Origin: Chloranthus sessilifolius
Taxonomy: Eukaryota > Streptophyta > Magnoliopsida > Chloranthales > Chloranthaceae
DNA: 64,000 nucleotides
NCBI GenBank assembly: GCA_021018995.1
Contig: CM037597.1
Span: 7,019,299 to 7,083,298 of the forward strand
Direction of reading: 5' to 3'
The first letter of the stretch is position 1; every line of letters starts with the position of its first letter. The notes beneath the pieces were generated by a model. The model worked only from the letters and a program-made list of their open reading frames with translations. It searched no databases and was not told the DNA's origin. Shown here piece by piece: positions 45,021 to 54,860 of the stretch. The position numbers and the translations under genes are program-made.

Positions 45021-45575
45021 AATACAAAAAAGTCAAATTTTCAGATGCAAAAAACCCAAAAAAAAAATATAATTTTCAGATGCAAAAAAACAAAAATAAA
45101 GTAAAATTTCAGATGGAAAAAAACCAAAAAACCCAAAACTGATATATATATATTTGCCAAATATGTGCAACCAAATTTTATATATATAATACAAAAAGGT
45201 AAAAATTTTAGATGTAAAAAACCCCAAAAAAATTAATTTTCAGACGCAAAAAATAAAAATTTCAGATGTAAAAAAACCAAAAAACCTAAAACTGGTACCA
45301 GTGGCTGCAGAATATTGGAGATCAATAATACGAAAAGGGGAAAAACAATTTGAAAGAGCTGAAGAAACGAAAATACCTGTGCAGAAGCCTAGATTGGGCG
45401 GTTCTTGATCTTAGCGAGAGGTTAGGGCTGAAGAAACGAAAATACCTATGTGAGAAGCTTAGAGTGGGCGGTTTTTTATTTTGTTGAGAGGTTAGGGTTT
45501 TCAGATGCAAAAACACCACCAAAGAGCTAAGAGAGTCGAGCGACGATTTCTATCCTGCGCTTTCTGTCTTTGGCG
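45021..45575. repeat. A-rich field paralogous to 32500-33140, with a 69-bp tandem duplication
   Basis: TTTTCAGATGCAAAAAACCC-like motifs recur at 45038, 45074, 45108, 45238 and 45498. A 69-base unit beginning GAAGAAACGAAAATACCT is present at 45361 and 45430. TATCCTGCGCTTTCTGTCTT at 45551 matches 32766. Confidence 0.75.
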
Positions 45576-45594
45576 TATTAGATAGAATCGAAAC

Positions 45595-45800
45595 TTTTTG
45601 TCGTCTGCGAGAAACATGCCTCAAAAACAAACTTTTTAGCAAAAAAGACTCGACCTCAAATGCTTTAGAAAAACGGCGCTTGTAGGGTTTTCTGAAGTTC
45701 CAAGATCCGTGAAATCAATGTTTTTCTGAAACATTTGAGATTGGATCTTTTTTGCTAAAAAGTTTGTTTTTCGGGGCATTGTTTTCTAAAGTGTATATTT
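45595..45800. mobile_element. Foldback MITE, family M, copy 2
   Basis: The arms read AAAAACAAACTTTTTAGCAAAA on the left and its complement on the right. The outer part CTTTAGAAAACAATGCC (right arm, read inward) matches copy 1 at 27647-27900. The loop holds an inverted pair around CAAATGCTTTAGAAAA and TTTTCTGAAACATTTG. Confidence 0.7.
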
Positions 45801-46535
45801 TTTAGATGAACTTTTATCCTTCCTTTTCATTTGAAATGGAGTAGAGGGTCACAATAGTGGTAGTCACAATAACTAGCATTAAAATATATTCAATGGCATC
45901 TAAGACCCATCTAACACCGATACGGAATTCAGGGACCTTCAAAGTAAGGTAAAAATTCAAAAATCCACCACCATGATCCGTCGCTAACCAATACCGAAGA
46001 TCCATCCGAAGAGACGCCACCACTATTAGCAAACTCACAATCCACAAAAACTCCCACCATGTTGGAAACGGGAGCAAACACCAACAAAAAAGCTTCACAC
46101 ATCGCTTCAATCGAAGCTTTTAAAACAATGTCTTATGGCGTAGAAATAGTGCATGTGTTCGCGCAACAACGAAGACATCAAAACGTCGATAAAACCCATG
46201 ACCAAAACCGTTTCAGAAACAAGTATGGATTGCAAAAAGGTCTTCATAGATTCGATCTCCTCGGAAAAAAAAGGCTCACCAATGAGAGGATAAAACTCCC
46301 ATATTCTAGAAAAAACAAGGAGAGAAACATGAAGAGCCGAAGCCTCCAAGCAAAAGACGATCCCAAATGATCGATTTATTTAAGGCATAAAAAATTTGGA
46401 TGGAAAGGGATTAAATCCGTCCTTTCTACCCCTCCCATAAAAACTCTTTTCCCGATTCTCAACTTTTTTGGTTTTTTTTTTCCTTTTTTCGTAGTACCTA
46501 ATTAGATTTAAATTTATATATAGAGAGAGATAATA
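45801..46535. other. Intergenic, low coding potential
   Basis: Open frames occur on both strands (45814-46110 minus, 46059-46370 plus, 46107-46349 minus). The minus-strand reading FPTWWEFLWIVSLLIVVASL is hydrophobic and could be a short exon, but nothing supports it. No gene is claimed. Confidence 0.4.
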
Positions 46536-46543
46536 ATAATAAT

Positions 46544-46544
46544 A

Positions 46545-46626
<82 letters not shown>
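46544..46626. repeat. (GATA)n and (TA)n compound microsatellite
   Basis: About seven GATA units (46546-46575), then about 46 bases of TA, directly before the presumed Helitron 5' end. Confidence 0.95.
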
Positions 46627-46627
<1 letters not shown>

Positions 46628-46914
46628 CTATAAAAAATGCAAAGCTAAAAGACAAATTCTCCCTTTAGGTTTTTGGGTTCTATCACTACAAGACAAAATG
46701 GGAAAATACCAAAAGACCAACCGTATGGATAAGGAAGACAAAGAGACCCTTTAGTTCTATCTAAAAATACCAAAAGACCAACCGTCTCTTCTCCCTTTAG
46801 GTTTTTGGGTTCTATCACTACAAGACAAAATGGGAAAATACCAAAAGACCAACCGTCTCTATGGACAAAGAAGACAAAGAGACCCTTTGGTCCTATCTAA
46901 TCAATAGAAGATTT

Positions 46915-47231
46915 TAAAGGAGCGAGATGAGTTATTGAAACAGAAAGAGGAAGAACTCGAAAAACCGTGATAAAGCACAAGAGAAGCTCCAGTTGGAACT
47001 AAAGAAGTTGCAGAAATTGAAGGAGTTCAAATCCACGGTTTGCTATATTTTTCCCCTTTCTCGAGCTTTCTTCTTCAGATTTTATTTTTGAATTAATATG
47101 ATCTTTAGTTTTTGTTCTTTTTTTTCTATTATGTAGAGTTTCCCTCTTGTTCAGTCTCTAAGAGAAAAGGAACAAGAGAAGAGGGAGAAGAAAAAGAAGA
47201 AGCAGGGGTCCAGTTCAAACAGGTTTGAATA
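46915..47231 (+). pseudogene. Captured coiled-coil gene fragment with an intron
   Basis: Exon-like 46918-47038 encodes a charged helical peptide (ERDELLKQKEEELEK, then, after one frame change, KLQLELKKLQKLKEFKS). A donor-like GGTTTGCT and an acceptor TTATGTAG (47137) bound an intron of about 100 bases. The next exon reads PLVQSLREKEQEKREKKKKK, ending NRFE and a stop at 47230. The source gene is not recognised. Retaining an intron argues against retroposition and fits Helitron capture. Confidence 0.5.
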
Positions 47232-47403
47232 AGCCCAATTTCTATATAAATTATAACATACTTCATGTAATTACCATAATTCAGTAATTGCACCTCTCAC
47301 ATACATTATCTGCCATCCATAAAGAAATCAAGTCTCTATCATATTCAACGGTGAGAGATGGACAATCACTTTTTTATAGTGGTTGCACCAACAAGACATA
47401 CAT

Positions 47404-47640
47404 CTAATAAGAAGAACTACCAACAGACTCAGGAGTCAAAAGCTCCTCCCCCTTCACTTTGGAAAAATTACCATCAAGCCCACCACAAATCACAGAATTT
47501 TCACTCACGCCAGGGCCCCCTTTCACATCATGATCCTCAAAGAGGCAATCTACATTGTCCTCAAAACCAGTGTAACTCAGCAACTCTTGTAATTTCTCCA
47601 AATCTTCGAGGCCAATTTGGGAATCTGGCAATGGGCACAA
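47404..47640 (-). pseudogene. Captured gene fragment, antisense to the element
   Basis: The minus-strand frame, open for 78 codons, reads MCPLPDSQIGLEDLEKLQEL, then LSYTGFEDNVDCLFEDHDVK and a Ser-rich end (LLTPESVGSSSY) before the stop. Composition is like an acidic C-terminal region of a transcription factor or similar protein, but I recognise no family. The opposite frame is low in information. Confidence 0.4.
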
Positions 47641-47649
47641 GTTTGCACC

Positions 47650-48820
47650 ATCTGATTTTTTCTTTTTCTATTTTAGGAATTTAGTTTCTTAGTTTCTATA
47701 ATTTTTAAATATCCATCACAATTATCCTTGGATCACTTGATCTCATATTTTTTTGGACTGCACTAATGCCAAAGATAATTTGCCCCTTGGATAGCTTGGA
47801 ACGATGAAAACTCAGATGGCCCAGATTATTTTTAATCAAGATTATGTTTATTTTGTTTGCTATAATTTTTGCAATTCATTATTTGTTCTCAACACCCATG
47901 CTGTGTGAACTCCCTATTGCTTAGATTATTTTCTCTTTTTAGCGGCTATTATCGGCCGTTAGCATTAAAATTATTTTAGCTGCAGCCAACTAAATCGTTA
48001 GCAACAACAGGTTTACTAGAGGTTTGTTGGCTGCTGGTAAATGTGAGTAGCACCTTTGTTTTTTGAGGTTTTTTTTTCTTGAATTTAGGGAGAAAAAGAG
48101 GTGGGTGTGTTGCGATTCTGAGTTAAAAGTTCAATTTTAGGGAAATATGGTTGTGGGTCTTGATACTGGAGTGCTATGGGTCGTGAAAATATGATGATGC
48201 CCCTGATGTTGTTGTAAGTGCTTCCATGTTTCCTTCTCTTTGATTTTATTGTACTTAGCTAAAATTAAAATTATATCTTGTTTCAAACCCACGATTTTAT
48301 ATAATGATGAATTTGTTCAAGGGAGTTCATATTCCTATCAACATCAAAATTTATTGTTAGCTAGCGTCTTCTGGATTGTTTGGTTCCCCTGTTATCTTTT
48401 ATTGATATTTCAATAAATAGACAATGTGATTGATTCTCACTCAATAAATCATATAAATCCTGATCAAAAACTAGACTGGCTGGTATTGGATGTTTGTTAA
48501 TCCTTAATTTTGTTCAATGTTAATATTAGATGAACTTTTTGCTTTTGCATAGAACAAATCAGTTTGTTATCTCATGCCAATTAATTCTCTCTTCATGGTC
48601 CCAATGAACTAGTTCCACTCATACTTTAGTTTTATCCAATACTTTCGGTTAAAAAAAAATACTGAATGGTTTGAATCATTTGGGATCTCTTCTTATTACT
48701 TCATCACATGATACTAAATGATCTTTGATCAAATAATCTTACATCATTTACACCGGTCCTTAAGATCATTTCATTTATCTTCTATTAAGTTTGTTGTCAT
48801 AAGAATTAGAATTATGAATA
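47650..48820. other. Helitron-like interior, no gene seen
   Basis: AT-rich with a few phrases such as TTAGCGGCTATTATCGGCCG (47939). No gene recognised. Confidence 0.4.
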
Positions 48821-48860
48821 AGTTGTCCGCACGTGCATCGCACGTGCAGGGCCCACTAGT

Positions 48861-50960
48861 ATATATATATATAACCTATAAAAAACGCATAACTAAAGGA
48901 CAAATCATCCCTTTGGTTCTATCTAATAAAACAAAACACCATAATTCTCTCCTTTTGAGTTCTATCTATAAAACATGCAAAGGAGACCAACAGTCTTCGT
49001 CTTTTTTTTTTTTTTTGAGAGGAAAGACCAACAGTCTCTTTATTTAATCTAATTCATCTAATTTAAATAAAAGACAAAAGACTCTTGGGTTTTATTTATT
49101 TAATCTAATCCATCTAATTTAAATAAAAGACAAAAGACCCTTCGGCTCCATCTAAATATAAATATTAGATTAGGTAGATCCGAAGCGTGTTTTGACATAA
49201 TGGAAAGGAGAGACGGTTGGTTTTTACTATCGGTTGGTTTTTACATATAAACATGCAGTACCACTAACTCTTTTCACAGCCCAAATCCATGGCCTCCTCC
49301 AACCCACCTCTCCTTCTCCATCTCTCATTCATCCACAAATCTCTCCACAACCCACTTCCTATCTTCAAAAGTCTCGCCAACCCTCCAACAATTTCGACCC
49401 GTTTTTCTCTAAATTCAAAACCTTTTAATCCAAGCAAAATTCCCATTAAATCGGAGTAAAGATGAGTTTTTTCTTCATAATTCTAACTAAAAAACGATGC
49501 CCATCATTATTTTAATTAGAAATCAGCAAAGGTGGAATCTTTCTGCACTTACATGCAAGTTTTCAACAACTTTTCGATTTTTTCTGCACTTGCAAGTAAA
49601 CCAAATACTGTTATGTATAGTGCTCTTATTGACGACCTTTGTAGAGAAGGAAATGCTGATGAAGCCAAGAGCGTTCTTTCAGAGATGGTGAAGAAGGGTT
49701 GCACACCTAATATTTTGACTTATAGCTCCTTGACAAGGGGTTTCTTCAAGAAGGGTTACAGTAGTGAAGCGATTCTTCTGTGGAAAAAGATGATAGAAAT
49801 TGGGTGCACCCCTAACGAGGTTAGCTATAGTATACTTGTGAGGATGGAAAGCTGAAAGATGGAATGGCGGTATGGAAGCACATGTTCAGTAGTGGATGTA
49901 AGCCTGATGTTGTCGCATATGGTGCAATGATCAATGGCCTCTGTAATGCTGATCTTGTGGATGGGCGTCTAAGACTGTTTAATGACATGCTTGGTGGGGG
50001 GCCTCAACCGGATATTGTTAAGCATAATATACTTTTTAATGCTTTATGCAAACACGGTAACCTTTCCCGAGCTATTGATCTCCAAAGCAATATGTTGGAT
50101 CGAGGTCGTGATGGAGATTTAGTTACATGCAACATTTTCTTGCGGGAGTTTGGGTAAGAGGGGAATACCAGAAAGTGTGGGCAATTTTTTGGATGGGCTC
50201 GTCATTAGGCTATCGAAGCGAGGAAGCGTTGTAGGTGCGTCCACAATTTTTGAAGTAATGTTGCAAAAGTTTCGATCTCCCAAGGCGCAAACTTGGGAGC
50301 GGGTCTGACAAGATCTTTGCATGCATAAGAAGGTGAAAGTGGCTATTGATAGGTGTTGGAGGGAACTTTTCGGATGATTTCTTATGTGGTGCATTCTTTG
50401 TTGTAAAGTTAATTCAAACAGTATTTATTAACATATCATACAACACTTAGGAGCTCATCTTATTGAAGTGAGGTATACATTTTCCTTGGCTCACATAAAC
50501 TATATCATTATGGAGTTTTATGTAACTCCAGTGCCACCCTCAATAGCTAACAATTGTATTTTCTTGAGCACCCTTTGGTTCTTCTGTTCCTGGAAGTTCT
50601 TTGCTTTCTCTTTTGCCAATCTTTGCTAATTGAAAAAAGAGAGTAATCTGTAGGGATGCTCAATGTTGGGGTTGGGCCTGTAGGCTGTAGCTCAACTAGA
50701 AGGCTAACAATATTGCAACCATAGTGACCAAGTCTAGATGCTAGAATAAAACGGCTCTGGAAATATACAAAAAAATTATTCACAGATGCATATTTCTATC
50801 ATATTCCACATTCTATTTGGATGATGTACAAATTATATATCTTTGATAAAAAAAATTTAAAAGTTTTAAAATTTTAAAGTCGTTAAATTTTAAGTTCATC
50901 TTATAGGCTTCAAATATTTAAACCTTATTTTTTTTTAGTCAGTACTGAAAAGATTAATAG
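48861..50960 (+). mobile_element. Helitron-like element H-B (5' end only certain)
   Basis: Directly after the CTAG-T end of H-A, a short TA tract is followed by ACCTATAAAAAACGCATAACTA and GGACAAATC, the same start as H-A and H-C. A unit of about 57 bases (TTATTTAATCTAATTCATCT...) is duplicated at 49039 and 49096. No separate 3' hairpin was found before H-C begins at 50971, so the right boundary is a guess. It contains the PPR pseudogene. Confidence 0.45.
49289..50377 (+). pseudogene. PPR protein pseudogene, internally deleted (At4g20090/EMB1025-like)
   Basis: P-class pentatricopeptide proteins bind organellar RNA. The N-terminus (49289-49459) reads MASSNPPLLLHLSFIHKSLH, a targeting-peptide-like start, and stops after FNPSKIPIKSE. 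From 49580 the frame holds canonical 35-residue PPRs: NTVMYSALIDDLCREGNADE, NILTYSSLTRGFFKKGYSSE, then after a frame change at about 49850 DVVAYGAMINGLCNADLVDG and DIVKHNILFNALCKHGNLSR. The tail, in yet other frames, includes SKRGSVVGASTIFEVMLQKF and VKVAIDRCWRELFG with a stop at 50377. The order and tail recall Arabidopsis At4g20090 from memory. The middle of the gene is missing. No intron is visible, as in the parent family. Confidence 0.8.
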
Positions 50961-50970
50961 CAATTTGGTA
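50378..50970. other. Intergenic or Helitron-like interior, no gene seen
   Basis: AT-rich; nothing recognised. Confidence 0.4.
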
Positions 50971-51180
50971 TCTATAACCTATAAAAAATGCATAACTACG
51001 AGACAAATTCTCCCTTTTGCTTTTTTGGGTTTTATCACTACAAGTCAAAGACTAGAAGACCACCAGTCTTTCAAGGTTCTATCATTACAAGACAAAGACT
51101 TGGTCTTTCAATCGCCTATGGACATTTGGGTTCTATCACTACAATGCAATTTTTTGACAATTAATAATAAAATTGATACC
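50971..51180 (+). mobile_element. Helitron-like element H-C, 5' end
   Basis: TCTATAACCTATAAAAAATG follows an A and is succeeded by CATAACTACGAGACAAATTC and two GGTTCTATCA(T/C)TACAA phrases, as in H-A. Its 3' end was not found. A related phrase (GGGTTCTATTGCTACAAGAC) lies at 53105 beside the pararetrovirus fossil. Confidence 0.55.
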
Positions 51181-53074
51181 TAATACAATCGATGCCTAAT
51201 TTTCATGGGTTGGTAAGCTGGTATAATGACTGTTGTGAATAATGGGATGCAGAATCACAAAATCTAAATTATATTGTTACAGTCAAAAAAAAATGTGGGG
51301 TCTCTTTTAGAGCTATTTTATTAACTCATTTTGAGGTTGTGTTTTGGTTGTTCTTTGTGGTGGTGATTGCCTGATTGGTGAAGATTACCAATGTATAATC
51401 CCAAAACATGTAACTCCAAATTATGTATCTGTCAATAATTAGATTTACCATATGTTCATTTTTGAAGTTTATATTTTTTTTTGATAGGGAAGCATGGGAT
51501 TTGAACCCCTGACCTTAACACCATTTCCTACGTTTCGTCATGATATCTTTTAATTATTGGAGCTGGTGATAATTTTCATGGTGAATTGGGATAATGTCTC
51601 CTGACTAACATTTAAATGCTAGAATCTGGCACCACTAAATTTTTACTTTTTATCTCATTATCACATCATAGACGTGTGGCAAATCTTAACCAATCTAAAT
51701 CGTCCAAGTGGCAATCCATGACTTAAAATATATCTCAACCCAAAAAAAATCCCTATATGTGGATGTGAACCATCTGATCGATGAACTTTAATATCATCCA
51801 TGAAAACTAAAAACAATGGTTGATGTTATAGTGAAAAGATTGGATGGTTCAAATCTTTCAAAAAGTTTTTTGTTTTTGGGCATGCTGCTCTTTTCTGAAG
51901 AAATTATTTAGGACAACTTCTTATTCACCGAACCTCTGTATCAAATTCTTTAAAGTGATTCATTTGAAAGGGTTTTGAAGTTGAACTCTTTTATGTAACT
52001 TTCAATAGTATCTACCTAATAATGAAGCTTTACTTCAATGAGACATTCATTAAAAATAAACCTATTTCTATCAATTTTGGGTTTTAAATTGTTTCTATTT
52101 TTCTTACATTTTTTCAAGAAATTAATATTTCTGATCTAGAGACTGATCTGATTCAGTTTTTAAACCGATATTTTTTCCTCCGATGAACATAACACCGTTA
52201 CTTATACAACTCTAAGAGATTCATACTTACGGTTACCGATTTTGATAACTTGCATATATGTGTATGTATATATGCAGAATGTGTGTCAATGATCTGATTG
52301 GAGTTCATTGGATCACTGTGAGATGTTCCAAAACTTGTGATTTCCAGGTATGGGTATTTGAAATAAGATGATAGAATTTTTGAATACCAAAATACCAATA
52401 TTTTTACTCTTTCACGCTGAAACTAGGGGCCCAATTGCATCAGAGAATATTGTATTTCCTTTGTGAATGTTATTGAACGGGGAGTCATTTTCAGCAATGT
52501 GAACTGTTCACCGACATCAGCTCACCACACCTCTTACTCTTGACCCTAGGTAACGGGGTAAGCGTGTGGAATACACAAGCTGCACAATAGCATAGAAAAA
52601 ATACAAATCATGGGTTTTTGATCATTACAGAAACAGGAAGTGGGCAGGCAACTAAGTAGAGGGTCAACTCTTTTGGGTTTCTCTTTGTAACTTTTAATTA
52701 GAATTTATTTCTTTTGTTGTTAATTTTTGTTATTTCCATCATTTACAAGCTTATTTTTTTTCATCTATAATATAATTTTTTTTGTGTGTTGGTGTGGCAT
52801 TTTTATGACTTGGGTAATAAAAAAATTTTGCTCCCACAGTTGCCCATTCAATAATTAAATGTAGCATTAGGGATTATATCGTCCATTATGAAATGAATAT
52901 CTCCATCAGGTTCCGCGGATAGAATACCAGATCCCTTGATTCCAAAACTTTTATCAATCAATCTAATTATAATTGACTACTTGGAAGATTCCTTCTCCAA
53001 GTTAACTTTTATTCAATCAGGTTAACTATATTTTGAGGAACATGTAAATGATTTTTCAAATGCTGTTTAAATGA
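51181..53074. other. Intergenic, AT-rich, no gene seen
   Basis: Apart from the SINE-like tail at 51474-51530, no gene was recognised. Confidence 0.5.
51474..51530 (-). mobile_element. SINE-like tail with tRNA B box
   Basis: On the minus strand GGGGTTCAAATCCCATGCTT, then CCCTATCAAAAAAAAA, looks like the B box and A-tail end of a tRNA-derived SINE. The A box and 5' part are absent. Confidence 0.45.
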
Positions 53075-54547
53075 TCATTTGGACTGGTCTTGTCTATTGG
53101 TCTTGGGTTCTATTGCTACAAGACATCCCTTTGTTTGAATTTTAATTTTTATTGTGTCTTCAATATTTGGGTCATCCAGTGAAATAAAATAATTTGGTTT
53201 TAATTTAAACCAAATCATTCCATAAGCTAAATTTGATTGAATCCCTCCAATCAAGGATTGTAAAGGATTAAGCAATCTTTTATCCATTACTACAGCTAGT
53301 ATAGGTGTGTCTATACTATTTCTGAATAATCCTGTTATGCATATTTGAAGTATACCAATATGAATATATCTTAATTTTGGATTCTCTTTTTTCCAGCGTA
53401 ATATTTTCTTTTTATCAAACAATGTTATTTCTGCTGTAAGATTAGATGTGCTTTTTGCAGTAGTGTTTCCTGAAAAAGCTTCAAACATTCTTCTAGACAA
53501 GAGTTTGTCTAAGGAAGAAATTTTGTAGATGTCTTCTTTATTAAGTTTTTGTTGTAACTCAAATTTTTGAAGTTGTTCTTCAGAGAATGATATTTCTTTT
53601 CCTATTACGTCTTTCAACGTAATCGTTTGATGTTCTTCTTCTGATGTTTCGACTACATTTAACATAAATATTAGATCTTCTATGTCAGAATCGGAGTCTG
53701 TTTCAGATTCTAATTCATAAATGATACTATTATCATCACTTGAAATTTCTTCACTAAAATAAACATCTAGATTTTCTTCATCTAAATATTTAATCATTTT
53801 AGTTATATTTTTTCCCCGTTTTGGGCATTGAGGAGCATAATGTCCTTCTTCGTTACAAATAAAACAACGACATTTCTTTTTATCCATGGTCGTTTTATCC
53901 GTTTTTTCAGTTTGTTTTTTCTTTTTAATATATTTTTTATTTTTCACAAACCTTTTTCTTTTGTTCCAAGGTTTCCATTTAAATTTTTTCTTCTTAAAAC
54001 CTTTCTTATATCCCTTTCTTTTAGAAATATTACATCCGATTTTCCAATTTTCCTGGAGAATTTTATTGCAACATTTATGACCAAAGTTAGAATTTGTGAT
54101 TTGATTCTTAACTTATTTTTTAGCTTTAAGTTCTAAACATCTATCTGCTATTAATCTTAGGACAAAAGATGTTCTAAGTCCTAAAGTATCTTGTTTAGCT
54201 AATTTATTAATAAAATCCGGATAGCCTTTGATGGCTAACTCATCCCACGGTGCTGGGAGTTTATGATAAAATTGTTCTAACCAGGATATATTAATTGGAG
54301 GTTCCAATTGATAATAATATTTTTTAAAAGTATTGCAATATTCTTGAAATTGACAAATATTGCATAATTCTAATTTTGATAAAATATATATTGCATCTTC
54401 TTGTAGGTTTTGTTCACCTGTATATCCACAAAGATGTTCTTTAATGATTATCGTAAAGTCATACGTGTCAAGTTCAGGTTGATTAGGGCGCAAATAGATG
54501 AGAGCGAGTTTGTCGATTCGATATGGTGCGAATGGGTGGAGCATGAT
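53075..54547 (-). mobile_element. Endogenous pararetrovirus fossil (Caulimoviridae): capsid and movement protein regions
   Basis: On the minus strand, from right to left: a capsid-core-like region (54113-54547, with FKKYYYQLEPPINISWLEQF and PAPWDELAIKGYPDFINKLA), a lysine-rich stretch, a CCHC knuckle CFICNEEGHYAPQC followed by an acidic tail as in caulimovirid capsid proteins (53660-53890), and a 30K-type movement-protein region (DKLLSRRMFEAF, IGILQICITGLF, IDTPILAVVMDKRLLNPLQS, GGIQSNLAYGMIWFKLKPNY; 53075-53560). The order is capsid then movement protein. Protease, reverse transcriptase and RNase H are not in the window. It is a partial, broken copy with about one or two visible breaks. Long readable stretches suggest moderate age. 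The genus is not assignable from this. Confidence 0.85.
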
Positions 54548-54767
54548 GATGATGATGATTATGACGATTGCCCTTTAGCATTCTGAATTTTAGTTTTGAT
54601 GAGAGATTGGACTCGAAGGTTAATGTGGAGACGACAGAGACGGAGACGGAAGCAACGGAGACAGCGAAGGCTATGCTTCGCGAAAAAGATCGGCGATGCT
54701 GTTATCTGTGAACATCAATCGTAGGGAAGGAAGTGTAAACACTCATTTGTCTCAGAGAAATTAGGCT

Positions 54768-54860
54768 TGTTTGCAACCGCAAACTCAAAAAAGACATTGT
54801 TTGCAACCGCAAACTCGAAAAAAACCTTGTTTGCAACCGCAAACTCAAAAAAGACCTTGA
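54768..54860. repeat. Three 30-bp hairpin units
   Basis: TGTTTGCAACCGCAAACTC starts at 54768, 54798 and 54828, an exact 30-base period with a few base changes in the A-rich part. GTTTGC-AACC-GCAAAC forms a 6-bp stem in every unit. They lie about 220 bases upstream, in minus-strand sense, of the capsid region. Confidence 0.95.

Larger units (their letters stand above)
46627..48859 (+). mobile_element. Helitron-like element H-A, non-autonomous
   Basis: Starts TCTATAAAAAATGCAAAGC after an A and ends with the hairpin GCACGTGC-ATC-GCACGTGC (48829-48847), then AGGGCCCA and CTAG before a T. This is the Helitron signature: 5' TC, 3' hairpin and CTRR, insertion between A and T. Related starts occur at 48861 and 50971 (CTATAAAAAA(T/C)GCATAACTA). 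Just inside the 5' end, a phrase of about 66 bases (ACTACAAGACAAAATGGGAAA...) is duplicated at an offset of about 126. No Rep/helicase was seen. Carries gene fragments listed below. Confidence 0.65.

Noticed and set aside
46380-46655. 91-codon minus-strand frame rich in YIYI and SIYL
   Set aside because: It is a translation of GATA and TA microsatellites.
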